From positions 1 to 64,000 of the forward strand of contig NZ_JPLE01000010.1 in assembly GCF_001010415.1 (NCBI RefSeq): DNA of 64,000 bases, read 5' to 3'. Made by a program: the position numbers and the translations under genes. The notes below the pieces were generated by a model that worked only from the letters and a program-made list of their open reading frames with translations, had not been told where the DNA came from and made no database searches. The stretch comes from Xanthomonas pisi DSM 18956. GTDB lineage: Bacteria; Pseudomonadota; Gammaproteobacteria; Xanthomonadales; Xanthomonadaceae. Positions within the stretch are counted from its first letter, which is position 1; each line of letters begins with the position of its first letter. Shown piece after piece: positions 1 to 8,275 of this stretch.

Positions 1-11
1 CATAACACGCT

Positions 12-1130
12 CTAGGCGTGCTGCAGGCGCGGCCGCGACGCGCTGGCGCGCTCGTCTCTGGCCAAGAGCGTATCGAGGATGCAGCGGAACGCATGCCCAT
101 CGCCAAACGGATTGCGCCATGCCACCGCGCGCGCCAGCAGGCGATCGGCAGCAGTCCGCAGCGCGTCCTGGTCCAGGCCATGGGGCAGTTCCGCCCCGCC
201 GATCTGCAGGGTTTCCGGCCGCTCGGTGTTGGTGCGCAGCACCAGACATTTGCGCTGCAGGATGCAGGCTTCCTCCTGGATCCCGCCGCTGTCGGTCATG
301 ATCAAGGCCGCGCCTTGCTGGAGCGCCAGCATGTCCAGGTAACCCACCGGACCGATCGCCCGTAGTGCGCGATGGCGCGCGGCCGCCGCGCTCCCCAGCG
401 CATCCAGGCGCGGGTGCATCGGAAACACCAGCGGCAACCCCTGGTCTTCGGAAATCGAAGTCACTGCCTGCATCAGGGCGGCAAAATGCGCGGGATCTTC
501 GGTGTTGGAGCGGCGATGGCAGGTGAGCAGGTGATAGCCGCCTTCGCGCAGCCCCAGGCGTTGCAGGATGGTCGAGCGGCGCAACGCGGTCTGGGCATGC
601 GCCAGCGTTGCGTCGGCGACGGTATTGCCGGTGATGCGGATGCGTGCGCCGGTCAGGCCTTCGTCGCGCAGGATCTGCGCCTGCAGCGCGGTGGGGCAGA
701 ACAGGTAGTCGGACAGATGGTCGATCAGGACACGATTGACTTCTTCGGGCATGCTGCGGTCGCGGCTACGCAGGCCCGCCTCGACATGGGCAACGGCGAT
801 CTCCAGCTTGTTGGCAGCCATCGCGCCTGCCAAGGCGCTGTTGGTGTCCCCCTGCACCACCACCACATCCGGCTGCAGCGTCGCCAGTACCGGCTCGATT
901 CCGCACAACATGCGTCCGATCTGCACGCCATGCGGCGCCGAACCCACACCGAGATTGTAGTCGGCCGGCGGCAGACCCAGTTCGTCGAAGAACACCCGGT
1001 CCATCGCCTCGTCGTAATGCTGGTTGGTATGGACGATCGAAAAGTGCAGCCCGTCGCGCAGACTGGCCGCGATCAGCGATGCCAGCTTGATGATTTCAGG
1101 GCGGGTGCCGAGAACATAGGTGATGTGCAT
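12..1130 (-). CDS. wecB: UDP-N-acetylglucosamine 2-epimerase (non-hydrolysing)
   Basis: Predicted cytoplasmic enzyme interconverting UDP-GlcNAc and UDP-ManNAc, supplying an aminosugar for surface polysaccharide. The 372 residues match the usual family length. Visible motifs: GTRPE (residues 8-12), QGDTNSALAG (93-102, with the family Asp), HVEAGLRS (115-122), MPEEVNR (127-133), TCHRRSN (203-209, with the family His; most members have HRREN, so one position differs) and a SGGIQEEA nucleotide-binding loop near residue 280. The ATG start has GGGAG just upstream. It is the last visible gene of a minus-strand operon, 18 bases after the sugar transferase gene. Family assignment is firm; which polysaccharide it serves is inference. 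Confidence 0.93.
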   Translation of the reverse strand: MHITYVLGTRPEIIKLASLIAASLRDGLHFSIVHTNQHYDEAMDRVFFDELGLPPADYNLGVGSAPHGVQIGRMLCGIEPVLATLQPDVVVVQGDTNSALAGAMAANKLEIAVAHVEAGLRSRDRSMPEEVNRVLIDHLSDYLFCPTALQAQILRDEGLTGARIRITGNTVADATLAHAQTALRRSTILQRLGLREGGYHLLTCHRRSNTEDPAHFAALMQAVTSISEDQGLPLVFPMHPRLDALGSAAAARHRALRAIGPVGYLDMLALQQGAALIMTDSGGIQEEACILQRKCLVLRTNTERPETLQIGGAELPHGLDQDALRTAADRLLARAVAWRNPFGDGHAFRCILDTLLARDERASASRPRLQHA

Positions 1131-1148
1131 GGGACTCCCGATCCGGGT

Positions 1149-2558
1149 TCAATAGGCGTCGCGGTCGAACAGCACGATCACGCAGGTCTGCGCGATGATG
1201 CTCAGGTCCAGCCAAAGCGACCAATGCTGGATATAGGCAAGATCGTGTTGAACGCGGCGGCGCATCTTCTCCACCGTGTCGGTCTCCCCGCGCAGGCCGT
1301 TGACCTGCGCCCAGCCGGTGATGCCCGGCTTGACCCGCTGACGTTGCAGATAGTTCGGCACCACGTCCTGGTATTGCGCGTTGTGCGCCAGCGCATGCGG
1401 CCGCGGCCCGACAATGGCCATGTGCCCCTGAAGCACGTTGAGGAACTGCGGCAATTCGTCGAAGCTGGTACGCCGCAGGAAGGCGCCGAAGCGCGTGACC
1501 CGTTGATCGCCCCGGCTGGTCTGCGGCGCGGCAGTGGCAGCATCGTGCAGCTGCATGCTGCGGAACTTCCACAGTTCAAACGGACGCCCGTCCCAACCCT
1601 GTCGCATCTGCCGAAACAGGACCGGTCCCGGGCCGGAGAGCTTGACGCCCGCGGCCAGGGCCAGCATCAGCGGTGCACTCACCACCACGATGACCAAGGC
1701 AAGCACACGGTCGGTCGCCTCCTTCAGCAGGCGCGACAGGCCCGTGAGCGGACGGACCGACAACGCCATCATCGGCAGGCCGGTCAGCTCCTCCAGACAA
1801 GACTGGTCTGGGCCAAATGCGAACAGGTCCGGAATCCAGCACGCATCCACGCCGCACGCCTCCAGTTGCGCGATGCTGTGGCGAAGCCGCGCCTCGTCGC
1901 GGATCGGCCAGGTGACCCATACTTCGCCAACATGCTGGGTTTCCAGCCAGCACGACAGCCCGGCCGTGCCGCCAAGCGCCAGATCCGACGGCACCTGCAA
2001 CACGTCGATTCCGGAGCCCGGCTGACGCTGGATCCGCGTCGCCAACGCGGCGGTGCGTTCGGACGGACCAAGCAGGGCGATGCGCCGCCGCCCGATGTCG
2101 TGGCGATACAGCCAGGCAAGCGCCCCCCTCATCGCATGCCGCACGCAGAGCAGGCCGGCACCGCCGCATCCAGCCCAATAGAGAAACCACAGGCGCGAAA
2201 AAGTCGCCCCGGTGGCGCTGAGGAAACCGATCGACATCAGCACGCTCAGCACGATCGCCCACCCCGTCAATACACGCCCCGCCACCATCGTCGGTGCCAG
2301 ATGCGGCCGCTGGCGGTAAAGCGACAAGCGCCCGAACACCAGCAGCGTCAGCGCCGCAGCGGCTAGCAGCGCATATGTATAGCGGGGCGCGTGCGGCAAT
2401 GCCGGTTGACCGACTCGCATGGAATAAGCAAGCAACCCGGTGCCGACCACCACGCCCATGTCGGCGATTTTTGCCAGACCGGCCACTGACCCAAGCAGAT
2501 CGCCAGATCGCCTGGGCGCGATGGCGACGCGCGGCAGCAGTGGATCGAGCGAGCTCAT
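1149..2558 (-). CDS. Polyprenyl-phosphate sugar phosphotransferase (WcaJ/GumD-like)
   Basis: Predicted inner-membrane enzyme that starts a polysaccharide repeat unit by moving a sugar-1-phosphate onto undecaprenyl phosphate. The N-terminal half has several hydrophobic segments and a degenerate nucleotide-binding-like middle. The C-terminal ~190 residues are a classic bacterial sugar transferase domain: KEATDRVLAL entry helix, FRQMRQGWDGRPFELWKFRSM, LRRTSFDELPQFLNVL, VGPRP, and VKPGITGWAQVNGLRGET. I chose the ATG at 2558 (MSSLDPL); an in-frame ATG at 2600 would add 14 residues and cannot be excluded. It sits between wecB and a glycosyltransferase gene, as expected for an exopolysaccharide locus. 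The donor sugar cannot be told from sequence. Confidence 0.9.
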   Translation of the reverse strand: MSSLDPLLPRVAIAPRRSGDLLGSVAGLAKIADMGVVVGTGLLAYSMRVGQPALPHAPRYTYALLAAAALTLLVFGRLSLYRQRPHLAPTMVAGRVLTGWAIVLSVLMSIGFLSATGATFSRLWFLYWAGCGGAGLLCVRHAMRGALAWLYRHDIGRRRIALLGPSERTAALATRIQRQPGSGIDVLQVPSDLALGGTAGLSCWLETQHVGEVWVTWPIRDEARLRHSIAQLEACGVDACWIPDLFAFGPDQSCLEELTGLPMMALSVRPLTGLSRLLKEATDRVLALVIVVVSAPLMLALAAGVKLSGPGPVLFRQMRQGWDGRPFELWKFRSMQLHDAATAAPQTSRGDQRVTRFGAFLRRTSFDELPQFLNVLQGHMAIVGPRPHALAHNAQYQDVVPNYLQRQRVKPGITGWAQVNGLRGETDTVEKMRRRVQHDLAYIQHWSLWLDLSIIAQTCVIVLFDRDAY

Positions 2559-2624
2559 CCGGTGACCGCAACCTGGCGGTAGACCGGCGAGCCTACGCAT
2601 GGATTGATCAGCATCCCTCTCCCT

Positions 2625-3797
2625 TCATCCCTGGTTTCCTCCAAGAGTGGCAGCTCCGCATCCGGCAGCATGCACCTGGCGATAAAGCGTGGCATAGGAA
2701 CGCACCATCGCCGCGCCGGTGAAATACTGCCGATAACGGCTCAACGCCTCCTGCCCCAATGCGTTGGCCACCTGCGGATGGTTCCATAGATAACGCATTG
2801 CATCGCGTAAGGCCACAGGATCTGCAGGCGCCACCACCAGGCCGGTCTGTCCGGCCACGTTCACAAAGCTGGTGCCGGTGCCGATTTCACAGGAAATCAT
2901 CGGTTTGGCATGCATCGCCGCCTCCAGCAAGGTGATGCCGAACGCCTCCGAGCGCAGATGCGACGGAAATACCAGCCCTTCGCACAGAGACAGCAAGGCA
3001 TGCTTGTCGGCATCGTCCAGCACGCCCAGAAAGTGGACGTGGGTCAGGCCAAGCTGCCGTGCCTGCTGACGCAAGCGCGCGCCTTCCGGTCCGTCTCCAA
3101 CGATGGCCACCGGGATCGGTGTGTCGCGGAGGGCCTCCAGCAGGTATTGCAGACCTTTGTAGTAACGCAACACACCGACGAACAACAGGAATCGCGGGCC
3201 CAGGCGCATGCGCCAGGTCTGCGCACGGTCGGCGTCGGGAGTGTGGTGAATGGAGGGGTCCAGTCCGATCGGTATCACGCTCAGCTTGGCCTGAAAATCG
3301 GCCAGGACCGCGCTGGTGGCGCGATAATTCGGCGATGTCGCAACGATATGGTCGACGCGGTCGAGGAACCGCTGTTGCAGCGGCCGATACAGGCGCAGCA
3401 AACGTCGTTGCCGCACGATGTCCGAGTGGTACGTCAGCACCGAAGGCGTTCGAACGGCGCCCGCCAGATGCAGTACATCCATGAACGGCCACGGGAAATG
3501 ATAATGGATCAGGTCGAAGCCACGGGCCAGGCCTGCGAACTGGCGCAGCAAGCGCAGCGACACGGGCATCGACGCCACTTCGACGTCGCGTCGAAAACGG
3601 TGCAACGTGTAGGGTCCCTGCATGCTGATGCCCGCCAGGCGTCCATCTGCGCAAAGGGTCACCACCTCGCTGTCCACGGCGTAGCGATGCGACTGCGTGG
3701 CGAGCGTGCGCACCACTTGTTCGGTTCCGCCCATGGTCTCCGGCAAGCTGGTCTTGTAGACGTGCAGCACCCGTAGCGGGAAAGATGCAAGGCTCAA
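2625..3797 (-). CDS. GT4-family glycosyltransferase
   Basis: Retaining GT-B glycosyltransferase (group 1/GT4), predicted to add a sugar to a lipid-linked polysaccharide intermediate at the cytoplasmic face. The 390 residues show the N-terminal glycine-rich loop (ETMGGTEQVVRTLA), a linker hinge (SVIPIGLD near residue 175), the donor-site strand LLFVGVLRYYKGLQYLLEAL, and the EX7E-type region SEAFGITLLEAAMHAKPMI. Its start overlaps the stop of the upstream glycosyltransferase in an ATGA, which implies translational coupling. Donor and acceptor are unknown. Confidence 0.88.
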   Translation of the reverse strand: MSLASFPLRVLHVYKTSLPETMGGTEQVVRTLATQSHRYAVDSEVVTLCADGRLAGISMQGPYTLHRFRRDVEVASMPVSLRLLRQFAGLARGFDLIHYHFPWPFMDVLHLAGAVRTPSVLTYHSDIVRQRRLLRLYRPLQQRFLDRVDHIVATSPNYRATSAVLADFQAKLSVIPIGLDPSIHHTPDADRAQTWRMRLGPRFLLFVGVLRYYKGLQYLLEALRDTPIPVAIVGDGPEGARLRQQARQLGLTHVHFLGVLDDADKHALLSLCEGLVFPSHLRSEAFGITLLEAAMHAKPMISCEIGTGTSFVNVAGQTGLVVAPADPVALRDAMRYLWNHPQVANALGQEALSRYRQYFTGAAMVRSYATLYRQVHAAGCGAATLGGNQG

Positions 3798-4936
3798 GCG
3801 GCCAGCACGTCACGGTACGCATCGGCCGTCGCTGCGGCACAACGCTGCCAGCTGAACTGGGCTGCGCGCTGCAGCCCCGCCTGTCGCGCGGCGTCACGCC
3901 AGGCCGCATCGTCCATGCACCTTGCCAGCGCCAGGGTCAATGCGCCGGGATCGGCAGGATCGAACAGCATCGCCGCATCGGCAGCCACTTCCGGCAATGC
4001 CGACGCCGATGAGCAAAGCACGGGCGTACCGCTTGCCATGGCCTCCAGTACCGGCAGGCCAAACCCCTCGTACAACGAGGGAAACACGAACAGGCGGGCA
4101 CCTGCCACCAACGCCGGCAGGCAGTCCTGTGGAACATAGCCGAGATAGCGCAGCCAACCGGCCTGTTCGGCACTACGCATGCGCGCATGCAGCGTCTCGC
4201 TGGACCAGCCGCTATGGCCTGCGATCACCAACGGGTAGCGCGCCCGCAAGGCGGCAGGCAGGGCCGCATAGGCAGTCAGCAGCATGTCGATGTTCTTGCG
4301 CGGCTCGATGGTGCTCACGCACAGGCAATATCCATTGGCATCCAGGCCCAACGCCTGCAGCGGTACGGCGAGCTCGGCCGGGGGGCGCGGCCGAAACGCC
4401 GCATCTGCCGCCAGCGGGATCGCACGAATACGCTCCAGCGGCAAGGCAAAGTGCGCAGCGATCTCCTGCCGCGAAAACTCCGAGACGGTCAAGATCAATT
4501 GCGCGCGCTGCACGGCCAGTACCAACTCCTTGCGCATGTAACGCACCCGGTCGGCGCGGTGGCACTCGGGCCAGCGATAGATCGAAATATCGTGGAAGGT
4601 CGCAACGCTAGGACCGTCATACGCCGGGAGGTAGTAATTGCAGCCATGAAACAGCGCCGGCCCCTGGCCGCGAAGGGCACGCGCCTTGGCCAGATTAGCG
4701 AGGCGTCGATAGGTATCGGTCACCGCTTCGATCCGCGAGAAACGATCACGCATCCACGACGTAACGGTCGAGGCCGGTCCGGGACTCGGTCGCTGTTGGA
4801 GCAGGCGTCGCCCATGCAGGTACTGCAACGACTCGATCTGCGGAAGTGCAGCCAGGTGCACTGCCAGTTCCTGCGTATAACGTCCAACCCCGGTAAGCGG
4901 GTATCGAATCGACTCGGTAGCCAGGATGATATCCAC
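3794..4936 (-). CDS. GT4-family glycosyltransferase
   Basis: Second GT-B glycosyltransferase and first gene of the visible minus-strand polysaccharide operon. Features in its 380 residues: N-terminal GVGRYTQELA loop (about 16-25), hinge IRAIPLAAD, donor strand CLCVSTIEPRKNIDMLLTAY typical of mannosyltransferase-like GT4 enzymes, and the EX7E motif YEGFGLPVLEAMASGTPVL followed by SSASALPEVAADAAMLFDP. Its stop overlaps the next gene by four bases. Upstream lies only eroded transposon-derived DNA, so the operon promoter is probably within about 200 bases of the start, or the operon once began further out. Donor sugar unknown. Confidence 0.9.
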   Translation of the reverse strand: MDIILATESIRYPLTGVGRYTQELAVHLAALPQIESLQYLHGRRLLQQRPSPGPASTVTSWMRDRFSRIEAVTDTYRRLANLAKARALRGQGPALFHGCNYYLPAYDGPSVATFHDISIYRWPECHRADRVRYMRKELVLAVQRAQLILTVSEFSRQEIAAHFALPLERIRAIPLAADAAFRPRPPAELAVPLQALGLDANGYCLCVSTIEPRKNIDMLLTAYAALPAALRARYPLVIAGHSGWSSETLHARMRSAEQAGWLRYLGYVPQDCLPALVAGARLFVFPSLYEGFGLPVLEAMASGTPVLCSSASALPEVAADAAMLFDPADPGALTLALARCMDDAAWRDAARQAGLQRAAQFSWQRCAAATADAYRDVLAA

Positions 4937-5588
4937 GACGCGTGGCGGCGATCAGCGCCGTTGGCAGGCGACGGCGCAGATGCCCGGCCGGCGCTGTACC
5001 GTCGGCGGTCTATCAGTACCTGGATGCAACGACTGGCATCGGCCCATTCCATGCTCCTCGTGACGACCAACCCAGTCTACCCGCTGCCGCAGACGGCGGC
5101 GACCGAAGCGATCCTCCCTGCCACAGCGATGCCAGCCCATGTACGCGGCGCTGTATCTTCGCGACAGCAGCGCACCTGCCATCGTCTGAAGATCCTTCCA
5201 GTCATCGCAGGCAGCGACGTTAGGCGCTTCCATCGTCCTGATCTGCTGCATCTGCACATGGCGAGCTAGCCAACCTGCCATCCGGACTCCCATGGTGATG
5301 CCAGCACGTTGACGGACTTCGGCGACTACGAGGTCGCCTACTGCCTCATCAAGTTCAAGGCAGTCTTTGATGGACTGGGCTTCTCGGAACACCAAGGTGT
5401 GATGACGCGACTTCCGGAACCGGCCGCGGAGTAGGCGGTGCCATCTCTGGCCGTCCGCCTGGCGTTCTGGCATCGACTCGAAGCCTCGCAAGTACCCTGT
5501 GGTAATCCATTAGGAGTCACCAGAAAGCTTAGATGCGCGAGCACCTTTCCACACATAGCCAGCCGATTCTTCTTTGACGGCAGTGTCG
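4937..5588. other. Gene-poor eroded region
   Basis: No intact gene is convincing here. A plus-strand open stretch ending at the TAG at 5432-5434 reads like real protein in its last ~40 codons (…FGDYEVAYCLIKFKAVF…) but lacks a sensible start and I do not recognise it. With the transposase remnant next to it, the segment looks like the scar of past insertions at the edge of the polysaccharide locus. Confidence 0.5.
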
Positions 5589-5877
5589 TCAGGGCGTGCC
5601 GCCAATTGCTTGCTTGGTTCGGGCCTCGTTGTATTCGCGTCGCCAGCGTTCTAGCTCGGTGAGCACGTGCAGCACCGTTGGAACCCACTGTTCGTGAGAG
5701 CCTTCGTCGTATGGCCGGTCGTTGAAGGATTCGACGTAAGTCTTCTTGTTTGGCTTGCCTGGCTGGATCAGCCGAACTGCATCCCACGGGCATGTCCCAG
5801 GCGACCCTTATCATGCCGCAGGACTCCTTGCCGTTGTCGGCATGGATTACCTGCGGCAGGCTGCACCGCGTGCGCAT
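5589..5877 (-). pseudogene. IS3-family transposase (OrfB) C-terminal remnant, frameshifted
   Basis: Read on the minus strand, the segment starts with IHADNGKES, the region around the second catalytic Asp of IS3-family integrase domains. After a frameshift near 5780 it continues in another frame as LIQPGKPNKKTYVESFNDRP, then WRREYNEARTKQAIGG and a TGA at 5589-5591. This matches the C-terminal third of OrfB from the IS407-like branch (usually …PGKPxxNAYxESFNGRFRDE…). The N-terminal two thirds, OrfA and both ends are missing, so it is a dead fragment between the polysaccharide operon and the arsR-like gene. Confidence 0.75.
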
Positions 5878-5946
5878 AAGCCCACTTCAGGTGCTGTGCC
5901 GGAACGCTTTTCCGGAGGCGTCAGGTCAACCGCTCCGTCAGGAGCG

Positions 5947-6300
5947 CTACTTCTGCGTGTGGCGCGCGGCTTCGGCGTTGTCTGACGCGTAGGCGTTGAT
6001 GATGGCCGCGATCAGTCCGGGGAAACGCGCGTTGACCTCTGCAAACCTCGAGTGGTTGCGCATCTCCACGCCGTGACGTTCGCTGCGGATCAGCCCAGCT
6101 TCGCGCAGCACCTTGAAGTGATTGGATAGCGACGACTTCGGAATGACCCGGTCACCCAGCTCGGCGACGGAGGCGCAGGCCTCGACATGACCGGCGGTGA
6201 GGATCTTGGCAAGAATCGCCGCACGGTTTGGATCCGACAGCGCGTGGAGGATCGCTGCGGGTCGGACATCTTCGATGGCGGGATGCAGTAAAGGTCTCAT
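5947..6300 (-). CDS. ArsR-family winged-helix transcriptional regulator
   Basis: A 117-residue DNA-binding repressor candidate. The core LHALSDPNRAAILAKIL and the recognition helix region PKSSLSNHFKVLREAGLI are typical of the ArsR fold; the VEMRNHSRF stretch corresponds to the wing. No metal-binding Cys pair (ELCVCDL type) is present; only one isolated Cys occurs near residue 42, so it may sense something other than metals. It is divergent from the SDR gene at 6428, and the shared 127-base gap holds a strong palindrome overlapping a sigma70-like promoter. Control of the SDR gene, and of itself, is the obvious inference. Confidence 0.85.
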   Translation of the reverse strand: MRPLLHPAIEDVRPAAILHALSDPNRAAILAKILTAGHVEACASVAELGDRVIPKSSLSNHFKVLREAGLIRSERHGVEMRNHSRFAEVNARFPGLIAAIINAYASDNAEAARHTQK

Positions 6301-6318
6301 GGCAGGTGCGTACAGCGG

Positions 6319-6347
6319 TTGACCTCGGCATCATTAGTTCATATTAT
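6319..6347 (+). promoter_or_regulatory. Sigma70-like promoter for the SDR gene
   Basis: TTGACC at 6319-6324 and TATTAT at 6342-6347 are separated by 17 bases, close to the ideal promoter layout, and point toward the gene starting at 6428. The -10 box lies inside the palindrome at 6333-6364, so an occupied operator would block it. Confidence 0.6.
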
Positions 6348-6364
6348 CCGAACTAATGAACTAA
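6333..6364. promoter_or_regulatory. Putative ArsR-type operator palindrome
   Basis: ATTAGTTC (6333-6340) and GAACTAAT (6350-6357) form a perfect 8-base inverted repeat. A further half-site, GAACTAA, follows at 6358-6364. The AT-rich palindrome between divergent arsR-like and SDR genes is where an ArsR dimer would be expected to bind. Confidence 0.6.
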
Positions 6365-6427
6365 GGCCTGCGGGCTGCAGGGCTCTTCGTCGTCGATGTC
6401 AAAAGTAAGCAACCGAGGATAGCAAAC

Positions 6428-7174
6428 ATGAAAAAGCTGGCAGGCAAGGTCGCGGTAGTGACAGGCGCGTCGAAAGGCATCGGCGCCGGTATTGCCAAAA
6501 CGTTGGCCGAGGAAGGCGCCGCCGTGGTGGTCAATTACGCATCCAGCAAGTCGGGTGCCGACGCTGTCGTCGAGGCCATAGCAGCAGCAGGCGGCAAGGC
6601 GATTGCGGTACCGGCCGACGTGTCCATCGCAAGCCAAGCACAGGCGCTCATCGCAGCGGCAGTGACCCATTTCGGCCGACTCGATATCCTGGTCAACAAC
6701 TCGGGCGTGTGGGATGTCGCCCCGGTCGAGCACGTGACCGAAGACCAATATCGCCGGCTGTTCGACGTCAACGTGCTGGGTGTCCTGCTCACCACCCAGG
6801 CAGCCATCAAGCAGCTTCAGGAAGACGGCAGCATCATCAATATCTCCTCTTCGATCACCAGCTTGCGATCGCCCGGAACATCGCTCTACACCGCCAGCAA
6901 GGCGGCGGTGGACGCACTCTCCGGTGTGCTCGTCAAGGAGCTCGCTCCGCGCAGGATCCGCGTCAATGTCGTCAGCCCCGGGTTCGTGATTACAGAGGGC
7001 ACAACCACCGCTGGCATCGTCGGCTCCGCCATGGAAACCGGCATCGTCGCGCAAACGCCACTTGGACGTGCAGGTCAGCCGGAGGACATCGCCAAGGTCG
7101 TTGCGTTCCTTGCATCTGACGATGCCCGGTTCGTGACCGGCGAGAACATTCTGGTCAGCGGCGGACTGCGTTAA
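6428..7174 (+). CDS. SDR-family NAD(P)-dependent oxidoreductase (FabG-like)
   Basis: Classical short-chain dehydrogenase of 248 residues, cytoplasmic. Cofactor loop TGASKGIGAGIA at residues 13-24, NNSG (usually NNAG) near 89, catalytic Ser in the SSSITS stretch, and the YTASK catalytic Tyr/Lys motif near residue 155. The C-terminus (GQPEDIAKVVAFLASDDARFVTGENILVSGGLR) is of the 3-oxoacyl-reductase/glucose dehydrogenase type. Many such proteins in this context are reductases of unknown xenobiotic carbonyls rather than the fatty-acid FabG. A GAGG ribosome site precedes the ATG. Divergent from, and probably repressed by, the ArsR-like protein. Confidence 0.9.
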   Translation: MKKLAGKVAVVTGASKGIGAGIAKTLAEEGAAVVVNYASSKSGADAVVEAIAAAGGKAIAVPADVSIASQAQALIAAAVTHFGRLDILVNNSGVWDVAPVEHVTEDQYRRLFDVNVLGVLLTTQAAIKQLQEDGSIINISSSITSLRSPGTSLYTASKAAVDALSGVLVKELAPRRIRVNVVSPGFVITEGTTTAGIVGSAMETGIVAQTPLGRAGQPEDIAKVVAFLASDDARFVTGENILVSGGLR

Positions 7175-7374
7175 CCACAGCCTCCACGCTGCTGGCCTGG
7201 TTCGGAAAGCTGCGCGATGCCTGCGGTTTCGCTGCAGCTTGTGGTGTTTCGCAGCGAGCTTGGCGCCCTCCGCCGCATCTGCATGCGCGAGGGCGTCGTT
7301 CGTTGGCGGGCCGATCAGGCCCTCAAGCCGGGGGTGACTTGCCGGCCACCTTCCGGTCAGGCTGGACGCGAGGC

Positions 7375-8244
7375 TTACGCTGGCGCAGTCGCCTCGCGCA
7401 CGAAGGCGTCGTAGGTGCGCAGCGGGCGGCCCAAAAGGGCCTGCAGTGTTTCCACCGTGCCTTCGGCGGCATGCATGCCGTAGGTCTGGATGCCGGCCAT
7501 CATCAGACGCATGTCGTAGGCCAGCCAGGACGGGCCGTACGCAGCCAGCTGCGCTTCGAACGCGGCGAGGTCGTCGCCGGCGTAGGCGATCTCGCGGCCG
7601 AGCGCTGCACTCCAGACCTTGGCCACGGCGGCACCGGTCAATGCCTGCGGGCCGACCAGCTCCAGGGTGACGCGCTCGAGCGCGGCCGGTGCCCGATCGC
7701 GGCGCAACAGCTCGGTCACGGCAATGTCGGCGATGTCGCGCGCATCGATCATGGCGATGCCCCTTGCGCCGATCGGCATCGGATAGACGCCGTGGTCCTG
7801 AATCGTCGTCTGCACCATCGCCTCGTTCTGCATGAAATACGCCGGGCGCAGGATGGTGGCTGGAATATTGCGGGTTTCGAGCATGCGTTCGACGGTGTGC
7901 TTGCCGGTGAAGTGCGGCACGTTGCTGAACTTGTCGGCATGGATGACGGACAGATAGACGATGCGCTCGATGCCGGCTTCCTGAGCCAGATTCAACGCGA
8001 TCAGCGCCTGCGTCACTTCGTCGGGGGTGACGGCGTTCAACAGGAACAGCGTGCGCACCGAGGCCAGAGCCGCGCGTAGCGAGGACACGTCGGTGAGGTC
8101 GCCGACGACTTCGGTGACGCCGGCCGGGAAGGCGCGCTTGCCCGGTTGGCGGACCAGAGCCTTGACCTCGGCGCCGGCGTCGGCCAGACGCTGGGTGATG
8201 AGAGAACCGACGGTGCCGGTGGCACCGGTGACGAGAATGCTCAT
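7375..8244 (-). CDS. NmrA/SDR-like NAD(P)-binding protein
   Basis: Atypical short-chain dehydrogenase of 289 residues. The N-terminal motif LVTGATGTVGSLITQRL (residues 4-20) is the GxxGxxG dinucleotide loop. The following segments (EVVGDLTDVSSLRAAL, FLLNAVTPDEV, ERIVYLSVIHAD, TILRPAYFMQN) match NmrA-like quinone reductase or redox-sensor proteins such as QorB. No standard YxxxK catalytic pair is evident. It lies 31 bases downstream of the MDR oxidoreductase gene on the same strand, probably one transcript. Confidence 0.85.
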   Translation of the reverse strand: MSILVTGATGTVGSLITQRLADAGAEVKALVRQPGKRAFPAGVTEVVGDLTDVSSLRAALASVRTLFLLNAVTPDEVTQALIALNLAQEAGIERIVYLSVIHADKFSNVPHFTGKHTVERMLETRNIPATILRPAYFMQNEAMVQTTIQDHGVYPMPIGARGIAMIDARDIADIAVTELLRRDRAPAALERVTLELVGPQALTGAAVAKVWSAALGREIAYAGDDLAAFEAQLAAYGPSWLAYDMRLMMAGIQTYGMHAAEGTVETLQALLGRPLRTYDAFVREATAPA

Positions 8245-8275
8245 GTGACTCTCCTGCAGTGGATGGAAGGGTGAT

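Noticed and set aside
372-2366. Long plus-strand open frame of 664 codons opposite the polysaccharide genes
   Set aside because: It runs antisense to wecB and the sugar transferase gene and has the Arg/Gln/His-rich composition of a GC-rich shadow; no family-like motif.
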